Assembly: GCA_910576535.1 (NCBI GenBank)
Contig: CAJTKK010000014.1
Coordinates: 1,259-65,258, forward strand
Direction: 5' to 3'
Source: an uncultured Lachnospiraceae bacterium
GTDB taxonomy: Bacteria > Bacillota > Clostridia > Lachnospirales > Lachnospiraceae
Length of the DNA stretch: 64,000 nt
How positions within the stretch are numbered: position 1 is the first letter of the stretch; every line of letters begins with the position of its first letter. Position numbers and translations under genes: made by a program. Below the pieces are notes generated by a model. The model saw nothing but the letters and a program-made list of their open reading frames with translations. It was not told where the DNA came from and did no database searches. This document shows positions 23,135 to 31,304 of the stretch, piece after piece.

Positions 23135-24523
23135 GTGGCAGTAAATGAAAAGCTGGTGCAGGATGTGGTAAGGGAAGTTGTTGCCAAACTTCAAATCAAT
23201 GCTGACGTAAGTGGAAGCAAAGGCGTTTTTGCCGATATGAATGCAGCAATTGAGGCAGCAAAACAGGCACAGAAAAAAGTGCAGACCATGTCTATGGACC
23301 AAAGGGAAAAGATTATTACGATTATAAAAAGAAAGACAAAAGAAAATGCCGAAATCCTTGCACGTATGGGAGTACAGGAAACAGGCATGGGAAATGTAGG
23401 GCATAAAATACTAAAACACCATCTGGTAGCGGAAAGGACACCTGGCACCGAAGATATTACGACGACGGCCTGGTCCGGGGACAGGGGCCTTACTTTGGTG
23501 GAAATGGGGCCGTTCGGGGTAATCGGCGCGATTACGCCATGTACGAATCCGACAGAAACGATTATCTGCAATACCATCGGTATGCTGGCAGGCGGGAACA
23601 CAGTAGTGTTTAATCCGCATCCGGCGGCAATAAAGACCTCCATTTTTGCAGTGAATATGCTGAATGAGGCATCGCTGGAAGCAGGCGGGCCGGATGCAAT
23701 CGCATGTACGGTAGAAAAACCTACTTTGGAAACAAGCGGTATCATGATGAAGCATAAAGACATTTCACTGCTTGTGGCAACCGGAGGCCCCGGGGTAGTA
23801 ACGGCAGTCCTTTCTTCCGGGAAGAGAGGCATCGGGGCCGGGGCAGGCAACCCGCCGGCATTGGTAGATGAGACGGCGGATATCAGGAAAGCGGCGGAAG
23901 ATATTGTAAACGGATGTACTTTTGACAACAACCTTCCTTGCATCGCTGAAAAGGAAATCGTAGCGGTGGACAGCGTAGCGGATGAACTGATGCATTATAT
24001 GGTCAGCGAACAGGGCTGTTACAGAATCAGCAAAGAAGAGCAGGATAAGCTGACAAATGTAGTCCTTACACCCAAAGGATTAAACCGGAAATGCGTAGGC
24101 AGAAGTGCGAAAGCGCTGCTTGCTATGATAGGGATTGATGTTCCCGATAATATCCGTTGTATCGTATTTGAGGGTGAGAAAGAGCATCCGCTCATTTCGG
24201 AAGAGCTGATGATGCCTATCCTTGGTATGGTAAGGGCAAAAGACTTTGAGGATGCGGTGGAAAAAGCGGTTTGGCTGGAGCATGGCAACAGGCATTCGGC
24301 TCATATCCATTCCAAAAATGTGGATAACATTACGAAATATGCGAAAGCAATCGACACGGCTATCCTCGTAAAAAATGCACCTTCTTATGCAGCTTTAGGC
24401 TTTGGGGGCGAAGGCTATTGCACCTTTACCATTGCCAGCAGGACAGGGGAAGGGTTAACGAGCGCCAGCGCATTTACGAAGAGAAGACGTTGTGTTATGT
24501 CTGACAGTCTTTGCATCAGATAG
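23135..24523 (+). CDS. CoA-acylating propionaldehyde dehydrogenase (PduP-like)
   Basis: A 462-residue aldehyde dehydrogenase that oxidises propanal to propionyl-CoA with NAD+ and CoA inside the compartment. The catalytic Cys269 lies in TFDNNLPCIAEKE; also VIGAITPCTNPTET and ATGGPGVVTAVL. The first ~18 residues, NEKLVQDVVREVVAKLQI, form an amphipathic targeting helix joined by a short linker (NADVSGSKG). The start is a GTG at 23135, 37 bp after the previous gene. Its NADH is recycled by the alcohol dehydrogenase that follows, and its product goes to PduL. Confidence 0.94.
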   Translation: MAVNEKLVQDVVREVVAKLQINADVSGSKGVFADMNAAIEAAKQAQKKVQTMSMDQREKIITIIKRKTKENAEILARMGVQETGMGNVGHKILKHHLVAERTPGTEDITTTAWSGDRGLTLVEMGPFGVIGAITPCTNPTETIICNTIGMLAGGNTVVFNPHPAAIKTSIFAVNMLNEASLEAGGPDAIACTVEKPTLETSGIMMKHKDISLLVATGGPGVVTAVLSSGKRGIGAGAGNPPALVDETADIRKAAEDIVNGCTFDNNLPCIAEKEIVAVDSVADELMHYMVSEQGCYRISKEEQDKLTNVVLTPKGLNRKCVGRSAKALLAMIGIDVPDNIRCIVFEGEKEHPLISEELMMPILGMVRAKDFEDAVEKAVWLEHGNRHSAHIHSKNVDNITKYAKAIDTAILVKNAPSYAALGFGGEGYCTFTIASRTGEGLTSASAFTKRRRCVMSDSLCIR

Positions 24524-24537
24524 GAAAGGGAAAAAAT

Positions 24538-25746
24538 ATGAGCAATATAAACACGATTGATGTGGAAGCGGTAGTAAAGCAAGTGCTGGAAAGCATGATG
24601 GGAAGCGCGCCGGCGGGAAATGCTGGTGCATCTGCAGGGCAGATACCGAAAACAGCAAGGGTTGCCATGCTGACCGCATTGGAAAAATATGAAATCAAAG
24701 AGTTTCCGATTCCGGAAGTGGGAGATGGGGACATCTTAGTAAAGGTAGAAGGCTGCGGGGTCTGCGGCACCGATGCCCATGAATTTAAGAAAGACCCCTT
24801 CGGCCTTATACCGGTGGCATTAGGGCATGAAGGAACCGGCGAAATCGTAAAAATGGGCAAGAATGTGAAGAAAGACAGCGCAGGGAAACCGTTAAAAGTC
24901 GGGGATAAAGTAGTTACCTGCATGATATTCAAAGACAACCCGGATATTACGATGTATGATTTGAACAAACAGAACGTAGGCGGCGCAGATGTATACGGGC
25001 TGCTTCCGGATGACGATATCCATTTGAACGGCTGGTTTTCCGATTACATATTGATAAGAGAAGGCTCCACGGTTTTCAATGTCAGCGATTTGGACTTGAA
25101 ATCAAGGATTTTGATTGAGCCTTGTGCTGTGCTGATTCATGCGGTAGAGCGTGCGAAGACGACAGGCATCCTGCGTTTTAACAGCCGGGTAGTCGTTCAG
25201 GGCTGCGGGCCTATCGGTCTTATCTGTATTGCTGTCCTGCGTACGATGGGCATTGAAAATATTGTGGCAGTGGACGGAGAGCAGAAGCGCCTTGATTTTG
25301 CAAAAGAAATGGGTGCGGAGAAGTCCGTAAACTTCAAAGACCATAAAGGCATTGAAGCTTTGACAAAAGCGGTGGAAGATGCATTCGGCGGTTATCCTGC
25401 GGACTTTGCATTCCAGTGTACGGGTTCCCCGGTAGCGCATTCCAATATTTATAAATTTATCCGCAATGGCGGCGGCCTGTGTGAACTTGGGTTCTTCATC
25501 AACGGCGGCGATGCAACGATTAACCCTCACTTTGATATCTGCTCCAAAGAAATTACTACGGTAGGCTCTTGGGTGTATACTTTGAGGGATTATGCAACAA
25601 CCTTTGATTTCTTAAAGAGGGCGAAGGGAATCGGGCTTCCGGTAGATAAGCTGATTACCCACGAATTTCCATTAGACAAAATTAACGAAGCCCATGTGAC
25701 AAACCTGAAAATGGAAGGGCTGAAAATAGCGATTATCAATAAGTAG
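24538..25746 (+). CDS. Compartment-targeted zinc-type alcohol dehydrogenase
   Basis: A 402-residue MDR-family alcohol dehydrogenase, probably reducing propanal to propanol (or lactaldehyde to 1,2-propanediol) with NADH. The N-terminal helix SNINTIDVEAVVKQVLESMM plus an Ala/Gly linker is an encapsulation peptide. The catalytic Zn site is seen in GCGVCGTDAHEF and GHEGTGEIV; the cofactor site is VVVQGCGPIGLICIAV. The four-Cys structural zinc loop of classical enzymes is missing (TCMIFKDNPDITMYD in its place). Pdu-type compartments normally use an iron enzyme (PduQ); this subtype is known in GRE fucose compartments. ATG 24538 follows GGAAAGGG. Confidence 0.9.
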   Translation: MSNINTIDVEAVVKQVLESMMGSAPAGNAGASAGQIPKTARVAMLTALEKYEIKEFPIPEVGDGDILVKVEGCGVCGTDAHEFKKDPFGLIPVALGHEGTGEIVKMGKNVKKDSAGKPLKVGDKVVTCMIFKDNPDITMYDLNKQNVGGADVYGLLPDDDIHLNGWFSDYILIREGSTVFNVSDLDLKSRILIEPCAVLIHAVERAKTTGILRFNSRVVVQGCGPIGLICIAVLRTMGIENIVAVDGEQKRLDFAKEMGAEKSVNFKDHKGIEALTKAVEDAFGGYPADFAFQCTGSPVAHSNIYKFIRNGGGLCELGFFINGGDATINPHFDICSKEITTVGSWVYTLRDYATTFDFLKRAKGIGLPVDKLITHEFPLDKINEAHVTNLKMEGLKIAIINK

Positions 25747-25761
25747 AAGTGGAGTTAAGGT

Positions 25762-26076
25762 ATGGGAGAAGCAGTAGGGATTATAGAAGTCTTTGGGCTT
25801 GCCACAGCATTTGCGGCAGCGGATGCGGGATGTAAAGCAGCCAATGTAACGATTGAGAATTTCGATAAGAATAAACCGGCCAATGCGGATGCGCTCCCAG
25901 TGCCGCTTATCGTAATGATAAAATTCCGCGGTTCCATATCGGATGTAAGGGCAGCCGTAGCGGCGGCAAAGCAAAGGGCCGAAGAGCTGGCCGGAGTGGT
26001 AGCGACCCACGAAATCGCAAGCCCTGAGACAGATACGGAAAAAATGCTTAGACTTAGCGGTATGGATAAGGTATAA
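25762..26076 (+). CDS. BMC-H shell protein
   Basis: A 104-residue single-BMC-domain protein (MGEAVGIIEVFGLATAFAAA, KFRGSISDVRAAVAAAK, VVATHEIASPE). Hexamer tiles of this type form the shell facets and their pores. An insertion of about ten residues (NKPANADALP) sits between the first helix and the strand VPLIVMIKFRG, longer than in PduA, and should change the hexamer face. It lies 15 bp after the alcohol dehydrogenase, first of four consecutive BMC-H genes. Confidence 0.93.
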   Translation: MGEAVGIIEVFGLATAFAAADAGCKAANVTIENFDKNKPANADALPVPLIVMIKFRGSISDVRAAVAAAKQRAEELAGVVATHEIASPETDTEKMLRLSGMDKV

Positions 26077-26139
26077 TAAAAAGAAGGAAGGAAACATGCG
26101 GGGCATAACATGCAAAGCATGCAGCAGGAGGATAGGAAG

Positions 26140-26415
26140 ATGACACAGTTGGCTTTGGGTATGATAGAGACGAGAGGCCTTACGGCAGCCATTGAAGCAT
26201 CGGATGCAATGATAAAGGCGGCGGAAGTAACATTGATTGGAACGGAGAAAATTGGTTCCGGGCTGGTAACGGTAATGGTACGCGGCGATGTAGGCGCAGT
26301 AAAAGCGGCAGTGGAAGCAGGAAGTGTCAGGGCGGCAAGCCTTGGTGAATTAGTAGCTACTCATGTAATACCGAGACCTCACAGCGATGTAGAAAAGATT
26401 TTACCGCTGATTTAA
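26140..26415 (+). CDS. BMC-H shell protein (PduA/PduJ-like)
   Basis: A 91-residue canonical BMC-H protein: TQLALGMIETRGLTAAIEAS, the pore-lining loop EKIGSGLVTVMVRGDVGAVK, and VATHVIPRPHSDVEKILP. The KIGSG pore motif is that of PduA/EutM hexamers, whose central pore passes small polar metabolites such as 1,2-propanediol. ATG 26140 follows AGGAGG; an in-frame ATG at 26110 has no RBS. Nearly the same sequence recurs in the gene at 26897-27175, suggesting gene duplication. Confidence 0.94.
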   Translation: MTQLALGMIETRGLTAAIEASDAMIKAAEVTLIGTEKIGSGLVTVMVRGDVGAVKAAVEAGSVRAASLGELVATHVIPRPHSDVEKILPLI

Positions 26416-26440
26416 GGGAAAGGCAAAGGGTGAAAGAATC

Positions 26441-26758
26441 ATGGGAAATGCATATGGGTTCTTTGAGATTCCAAGTACGACGGCAGCGATAGATGCTCTC
26501 GATATCATGTGCAAAACGGCAGATGTGGAATTTATCACATGGGAGAAAAAGCTGGGCGGCAGGCTGGTTACGATTATCATACGGGGAAGCATATCGGATG
26601 TGAAACAGGCGATAGAAGTTGCTGCACAAAACGCAATCAAAAAGCCGGCAGCTACAGTGGTAATTGCCAATCCCCATGAAGAAATCATTAAATTGGTGAA
26701 AAAGAGCGCCAGCCGGCTGACAAATATATCAACGGCCTGGAACGACGAAATGGAGTAG
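26441..26758 (+). CDS. BMC-H shell protein, divergent
   Basis: A 105-residue BMC-H protein with a diverged pore loop: GNAYGFFEIPSTTAAIDALD, WEKKLGGRLVTIIIRGSISD, VVIANPHEEIIKLVKKSA and an extra C-terminal tail of about 12 residues (RLTNISTAWNDEME). The KLGGR loop replaces KIGSG, so its pore should be more basic. It could be a minor tile with a special permeability. It ends 3 bp before the next gene. Confidence 0.9.
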   Translation: MGNAYGFFEIPSTTAAIDALDIMCKTADVEFITWEKKLGGRLVTIIIRGSISDVKQAIEVAAQNAIKKPAATVVIANPHEEIIKLVKKSASRLTNISTAWNDEME

Positions 26759-26761
26759 CAT

Positions 26762-27175
26762 ATGGCGGAAGAGAAAAACGCGGCAAGAAAAACTCCGGCG
26801 AAAGCCGTAGAAAATAAAGTAAAAAAAGCAGAAACAGTGAAAACAGAAACAATAAAAGCTGAAACAGTGAAAGCAGAGCCAAAGGAGGAAAAAAGGATGG
26901 CACAGGAAGCATTAGGTATGGTAGAAACAAGAGGTCTGGTAGCATCAATTGAAGCAGCGGATGCAATGTTAAAGGCAGCAAACGTAACATTAGTTGGAAC
27001 AGAGAAAATCGGTTCCGGTCTGGTAAGCGTTATGGTACGTGGAGATGTAGGCGCAGTAAACGCTGCAGTGGAAGCAGGCAGCGCAAGCGCATCAAGGCTT
27101 GGGGAATTAGTGGCTACACACGTAATCCCGAGACCGCATACGGATGTTGAGAAGATTCTTCCCGTTTTGAAATAA
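26762..27175 (+). CDS. BMC-H shell protein with optional N-terminal extension (two starts)
   Basis: The C-terminal 92 residues (from MAQEALGMVETRGLVASI) are a canonical PduA-type BMC-H with the KIGSG pore motif, close to the gene at 26140. The frame opens 45 codons earlier at ATG 26762, giving a Lys/Glu/Thr/Ala-rich extension with repeats (KAETVKTETIKAETVKAEP). A strong internal RBS, AAGGAGG at 26885-26891, precedes the second ATG at 26897, while the first ATG has only a weak site (ATGGAG). Both a long and a short form may be made, the short one probably dominating. A GC-rich hairpin follows the stop. Confidence 0.9.
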   Translation: MAEEKNAARKTPAKAVENKVKKAETVKTETIKAETVKAEPKEEKRMAQEALGMVETRGLVASIEAADAMLKAANVTLVGTEKIGSGLVSVMVRGDVGAVNAAVEAGSASASRLGELVATHVIPRPHTDVEKILPVLK

Positions 27176-27192
27176 GAAGTTACAGTGAAGAT

Positions 27193-27223
27193 GGGGCGGG
27201 CTATGCCCGCCCTTCAATCTTTT
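27193..27223 (+). other. GC-rich hairpin after the shell genes
   Basis: GGGCGGGC (27194-27201), TAT, GCCCGCCC (27205-27212), then TTCAATCTTTT. Leaky terminator or 3' stabiliser between the shell block and pduL. Confidence 0.65.
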
Positions 27224-27246
27224 AAGGATTCTGGAGGAAACGGAGC

Positions 27247-27909
27247 ATGGATAAAAATAGTATGGCTGATGGCCAGGTAGAGCTGATTGCCAGGATGGTA
27301 ATGGAAGCAATGAATCAAAAGCAGGATACAGGCAAGGGGTATATGGTTCCGGTAGGCGTATCCGCAAGACATGTTCATTTGACACAGGAGCATGTGGAAG
27401 TCCTTTTTGGAGAAGGCTATCATTTGACGAAGAAAAAAGAGCTGATGGGCGGGCAGTTTGCATCCAATGAGCTGGTAACGATTGTCGGTTTGAAGCTTAG
27501 AGCAATAGAAAATGTAAGGATACTTGGCCCGGTAAGGAGCAAATCCCAAGTGGAAATCTCTTCTACCGATGCCATTAAATTAGGGGTGAAAGCGCCTATC
27601 AGGGAGTCCGGCAATGTGGCCGGCAGCGCACCGATTGCTTTAGTAGGGCCAAAAGGGGCGTTGTACCTGAAAGAAGGGTGTATTGTTGCCAAAAGGCATA
27701 TCCATATGTCTCCGAAAGATGCTATGGCAGCGGGGGCACATGACGGGGATATTGTATCCGTAAAAGCGGAGAACGAAAGAGGAACCGTATTTAATAATGT
27801 GCAAGTCAGGGTAGATGAAAGTTTTACGCTGGAAATGCATATCGATACGGATGAAGCCAATGCGGCAAAAATTGCGACAGGGGATACCGTAAGGATTATC
27901 AACAATTAA
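27247..27909 (+). CDS. pduL: Phosphate propanoyltransferase
   Basis: A 220-residue PduL enzyme that converts propionyl-CoA and phosphate to propionyl-phosphate and CoA, recycling CoA inside the compartment. Two beta-barrel repeats carry the zinc ligands in VGVSARHVHL and AKRHIHMSP. The N-terminal helix QVELIARMVMEAMNQK is an encapsulation peptide, joined by a short polar linker. ATG 27247 follows CTGGAGG. The next step (propionate kinase, giving ATP) is not encoded in the window. Confidence 0.95.
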   Translation: MDKNSMADGQVELIARMVMEAMNQKQDTGKGYMVPVGVSARHVHLTQEHVEVLFGEGYHLTKKKELMGGQFASNELVTIVGLKLRAIENVRILGPVRSKSQVEISSTDAIKLGVKAPIRESGNVAGSAPIALVGPKGALYLKEGCIVAKRHIHMSPKDAMAAGAHDGDIVSVKAENERGTVFNNVQVRVDESFTLEMHIDTDEANAAKIATGDTVRIINN

Positions 27910-27965
27910 CAAAACAAAGAGGCGGGCAGGAAACGCACGGATTGCAGAAAGGCATGGTTATACAT

Positions 27966-28238
27966 ATGCTCATAGGTAAAGTAGTAGGAAGCGTAGTTTC
28001 CACAAGGAAAAGTGAAAAATTAATCGGAAATAAATTCATGGTTGTTGAACTGGCGGAAAAAATGAGCAACGGCAGAAACCAGATGATTGCCATTGACAAT
28101 ATCGGTGCGGGAATCGGTGAATGTGTATTGATTGCTACGGGGAGCGCGGCAAGAATCGGATGTGATGTGGAAAATGCGCCGATAGATGCGGCGATTGTAG
28201 GTATTATCGATGACGGAAGGCAATGGATGCAGGAGTAA
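27966..28238 (+). CDS. BMC-P vertex protein (EutN/PduN-like)
   Basis: A 90-residue pentameric shell vertex protein: MLIGKVVGSVVSTRKSEKLI, GNKFMVVEL, AIDNIGAGIGECVLIATGSA, NAPIDAAIVGIIDD. Pentamers cap the corners of the polyhedral shell. The start is placed at ATG 27966, where the family begins; upstream in-frame starts (27942, 27954) add only a few residues. The RBS is weak. Confidence 0.93.
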   Translation: MLIGKVVGSVVSTRKSEKLIGNKFMVVELAEKMSNGRNQMIAIDNIGAGIGECVLIATGSAARIGCDVENAPIDAAIVGIIDDGRQWMQE

Positions 28239-28327
28239 ACTTCACAGACGGTAATTCTGTGTGGATTGATGAAAAGAGCCGGGCATAGTCCGGACATAAC
28301 CGGATTTTGAAAGGGATGTGGGTAAGC

Positions 28328-29662
28328 ATGAGCAAGAATATCGGCATAGAAGAATTAAGCGGCATATTGCGGCAGAACGGCATCGTAGGTGCAGGAGGCG
28401 CCGGTTTTCCTACTTATGCCAAGCTGGATAAAAGAGCGGATACCATAATCATGAATTGTGCGGAATGCGAGCCGCTTTTAAAATTGCATCGGCAGCTTCT
28501 GGAGCAGAATGCATATGAAATCGTGAGGACTTTTCATATGATAGCACAATGTGTGGGGGCGAAGGAGGCTGTTATCGGGATAAAGAAAGCATATAAGAAG
28601 ACGATAACTGCGCTGCTTGACTGCATTGGGGAATATCCGGAGATAAGGCTCGGGCTTTTGGATGAAGTATATCCTGCCGGGGATGAAGTGGTATTGATTT
28701 ATGAAGTGACAGGAAAGGTAGTTTTGCCCGGCGGTCTTCCGATAGAAAGCGGCGTAGCAGTATTCAATGTGGAGACGGTGTACAATGTGTACCGTGCCGT
28801 AACGTTGGGACGCCCAGTGGAGGATAAGCTGGTATCTATTGTGGGCGAAGTGGAGAACCCTGTTACGGTAAGGCTGCCCTTGGGATGTACGATTGAGGAA
28901 GCGGTCAGGCAGGCTGGGGGAACGACTGTTAAGAACCCAATCTATTTTATCGGCGGTCCGATGATGGGATTTGAAGGAAACGGGGCTTTGCCGGTAACAA
29001 AAACTACCAATGCGGTATTGGTATTGCCGGAAGAGCATTTATTGATACAAAAAAAGAGAAGGAAATCTTCCATTGATTTGAAACGTGCCGCGGCGGCATG
29101 TTGCCAATGTACAATGTGTACGGATTTATGCCCAAGGCATTTGCTGGGGCATCCGATAGAGCCGCATAAGTTCATGCGGGCGGCAACCTGCAAAGACATA
29201 CAAGATGCGGATATTTTTTTGAACACTATGTTTTGCTCCTCTTGCGGGCTGTGCGAGAATTATTCTTGTATGCAGGGGCTTTCGCCCCGCTCCCTGATAG
29301 CGGATTATAAAACCGGGCTAAGGGCGCATGGGGTAAAACCGCCAAAGGTGGAAGCAGCGCCTGTGGCGGAAGAAAGGCAGTTTAGGCGGGCTCCTATGGA
29401 ACGCCTGATGGCAAGGCTGGATTTGGCAAAATATGATAAACCGGTGCCGATTACGGAACTGTCGGGGGAAATCAAAAAAGTGAAACTTATGTGCAGCCAG
29501 CACATCGGCGCACCGGCAATCCCGGTTGTAAAAGAAGGGGATATGGTGGAGCAAGGGCAAATGGCAGCAAAGCCAGCGGATGGGTTAAGCGTGGCAGTCC
29601 ACGCTTCTATCAGCGGAAAAGTAGTGGAAGTAACCGGCAAATACGTTATAATTCAAAAGTAG
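28328..29662 (+). CDS. PduS-like RnfC-family flavo-iron-sulfur protein
   Basis: A 444-residue RnfC/PduS protein. The N-terminal GAGGAGFPTYAKLD and AECEPLL motifs bind FMN/NADH; a SLBB domain follows (VSIVGEVENPVTVRLPLGC). Two [4Fe-4S] motifs come next, CCQCTMCTDLCPR and CSSCGLCENYSC, and a C-terminal barrel sandwich. It is thought to pass electrons from NADH through the shell, probably with the Cys38-containing BMC-T protein that follows 16 bp later. ATG 28328 is preferred over a TTG at 28307 (GGGATG upstream). Confidence 0.93.
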   Translation: MSKNIGIEELSGILRQNGIVGAGGAGFPTYAKLDKRADTIIMNCAECEPLLKLHRQLLEQNAYEIVRTFHMIAQCVGAKEAVIGIKKAYKKTITALLDCIGEYPEIRLGLLDEVYPAGDEVVLIYEVTGKVVLPGGLPIESGVAVFNVETVYNVYRAVTLGRPVEDKLVSIVGEVENPVTVRLPLGCTIEEAVRQAGGTTVKNPIYFIGGPMMGFEGNGALPVTKTTNAVLVLPEEHLLIQKKRRKSSIDLKRAAAACCQCTMCTDLCPRHLLGHPIEPHKFMRAATCKDIQDADIFLNTMFCSSCGLCENYSCMQGLSPRSLIADYKTGLRAHGVKPPKVEAAPVAEERQFRRAPMERLMARLDLAKYDKPVPITELSGEIKKVKLMCSQHIGAPAIPVVKEGDMVEQGQMAAKPADGLSVAVHASISGKVVEVTGKYVIIQK

Positions 29663-29678
29663 GAAGGTTGTACATAAT

Positions 29679-30227
29679 ATGAGCAAGGCAATCGGAATGG
29701 TAGAATACAAAACAGTTTCTGCGGGGGTTACGGCAGCGGATGCGATGGTAAAAACCTCGGAAGTGGATATAATAGAAGCGCAGACGGTATGCCCGGGCAA
29801 ATATATTGCGGTCATCAGCGGCGATTTGAGTGCGGTGAAGGCGGCAGTGGATACGGCAAAGACGAATTACGGGATGCATCTGATTAATAGTTTTGTACTT
29901 GGGAATCCCCATGATTCCATATTCCCCGCCATTTACGGGGCAACGGAAGTGGAGGGAATCAGCGCCCTTGGCATATTGGAAACCTACGATGCGGCTTCTA
30001 TTATTGTGGCAGCGGATATTGCGGCAAAGACTGCGATTGTAACATTGATTGAACTGCGTATTGCCAGAGGGATGTGCGGAAAATCCTACATGATGCTGAC
30101 AGGGGAAGTGGCAGCCGTAAATGCCGCTATCGAAAAGGCGAAAAAAGAAATCGGGGCGGACGGCATGTATCTGGATTCGACGGTCATTGCCCATCCGGAT
30201 GAAAAAATACGCCGCGCAATCTTATAA
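29679..30227 (+). CDS. BMC-T tandem shell protein (PduT-like)
   Basis: A 182-residue trimeric shell protein with two BMC domains: MSKAIGMVEYKTVSAGVTAA and, from ~residue 95, ISALGILETYDAASIIVAAD. Cys38 (AQTVCPGKY) occupies the position that in PduT binds a [4Fe-4S] cluster at the trimer pore, so an electron conduit through the shell with the adjacent PduS is likely. Last gene of the operon, before a strong terminator. Confidence 0.93.
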   Translation: MSKAIGMVEYKTVSAGVTAADAMVKTSEVDIIEAQTVCPGKYIAVISGDLSAVKAAVDTAKTNYGMHLINSFVLGNPHDSIFPAIYGATEVEGISALGILETYDAASIIVAADIAAKTAIVTLIELRIARGMCGKSYMMLTGEVAAVNAAIEKAKKEIGADGMYLDSTVIAHPDEKIRRAIL

Positions 30228-30348
30228 AACATTGTTTGGAGACAACAGGATTCTGTTTCTTGGGCTTTGGGTTTTCCGGCTGTTTTGCCGGCAGAGCGAT
30301 CACTGGAGATATGGGTATTGGGGATATGTTTGACGGACGATGCGAAAG

Positions 30349-30383
30349 TGCTGCAGCAAAAAGCATGAGCTGCAGCATTTTTT
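30349..30383 (+). terminator. Rho-independent terminator of the microcompartment operon
   Basis: TGCTGCAGC (30349-30357) pairs with GCTGCAGCA (30369-30377), followed by six T's. Confidence 0.9.
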
Positions 30384-30418
30384 CCTACGTTCAGGATTTG
30401 TAAGGAGGAGAGCGGTAT

Positions 30419-31195
30419 ATGCTGGCAATTGAAAGACGGAATGAAATACTTGAAAAGTTACAGAAAGAAAAAAGGGTGGTTGTCAGTGAACTGAGCAAAG
30501 TGTATGGTGTTACCGAAGAAACAATAAGGCGGGATCTGGAAAAGCTGGAAAAAGACGGGTATGTAATTAAAAGCTATGGAGGAGCTGTCCTCAATGAAAA
30601 TATGAACATAGATATGCCGTTTAATATCCGCAAGAATACAAATGTAGTGGGCAAACAGAAAATTGCGGAGATTATAAACAGTATGGTGAAAGACGGGGAG
30701 CGGCTGATATTGGATTCCAGTTCTACTGCAGTTTTTATAGCTAAGGTATTGAAGGAAGAAAAAAGAAATCTGACGATTATTACAAATTCCATAGAAATTA
30801 TTATAGAACTTTTCGATGCCCAGGACTGGCGCGTGCTTTCCACAGGAGGGCTGGCAATAGAAGGATCCTTAGCGTTAGTGGGGCCTCAGACCGACCAGAT
30901 GCTGCGTTCCTATTATGTAGATAAGACGATCATTTCCTGCAAGGGTTTCGACATGGAAAACGGCATTACGGATTCCAATGAGCTTCATGCGAGGAATAAA
31001 AAGACAATGCTGGAACGGGCAGGCTGCAGCATCCTGGCGGTGGACAGCTCAAAATTTGGGCATACCGCTTTTACCTGCATTGGAGGGCTTGAGAATATTT
31101 CAATGATTGTAACGGATGAAAAGCCGGAAGAAAAGTGGCTGCGGCTGTTTGAAAAATATAATGTAAAATGCATCTGGGAAGAGATGGAAGTTTAA
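30419..31195 (+). CDS. DeoR/GlpR family sugar regulator
   Basis: A 258-residue repressor. The N-terminal HTH is clear (VSELSKVYGVTEETIRRDLE then GYVIKSYGGAVL), followed by the ribose-isomerase-like effector domain (DSSSTAVFIAKVL, ITNSIEIIIEL, STGGLAIEGSLALVG, ILAVDSSKFG). These proteins sense a phosphorylated sugar, here plausibly L-fuculose-1-phosphate. ATG 30419 follows AAGGAGGAG. It lies between the microcompartment operon and fucU, and is the likely binder of the paired operator at 16779 and 21639. Confidence 0.9.
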   Translation: MLAIERRNEILEKLQKEKRVVVSELSKVYGVTEETIRRDLEKLEKDGYVIKSYGGAVLNENMNIDMPFNIRKNTNVVGKQKIAEIINSMVKDGERLILDSSSTAVFIAKVLKEEKRNLTIITNSIEIIIELFDAQDWRVLSTGGLAIEGSLALVGPQTDQMLRSYYVDKTIISCKGFDMENGITDSNELHARNKKTMLERAGCSILAVDSSKFGHTAFTCIGGLENISMIVTDEKPEEKWLRLFEKYNVKCIWEEMEV

Positions 31196-31204
31196 GGAAC
31201 TTAT

Positions 31205-31233
31205 GTGAAAATAGTTATACATTATGCTATAAT
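31205..31233 (+). promoter_or_regulatory. fucU promoter element, duplicated before fucI
   Basis: GTGAAA (31205-31210), 17-bp spacer, TATAAT (31228-31233) preceded by TGC (extended -10). The whole 29-bp stretch, including GTTATAC and TTATGCTAT, matches 47491-47519 at 25 of 29 positions; all four differences are A/T swaps. Conservation through the spacer implies a bound activator or repressor and not only sigma-A. Confidence 0.75.
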
Positions 31234-31304
31234 TTTCTTATTTTTTAGAAGTATGGCATGATAATATTTTATTATATAGAAAGAAAAGGATTGGAGGGAT
31301 TGTA

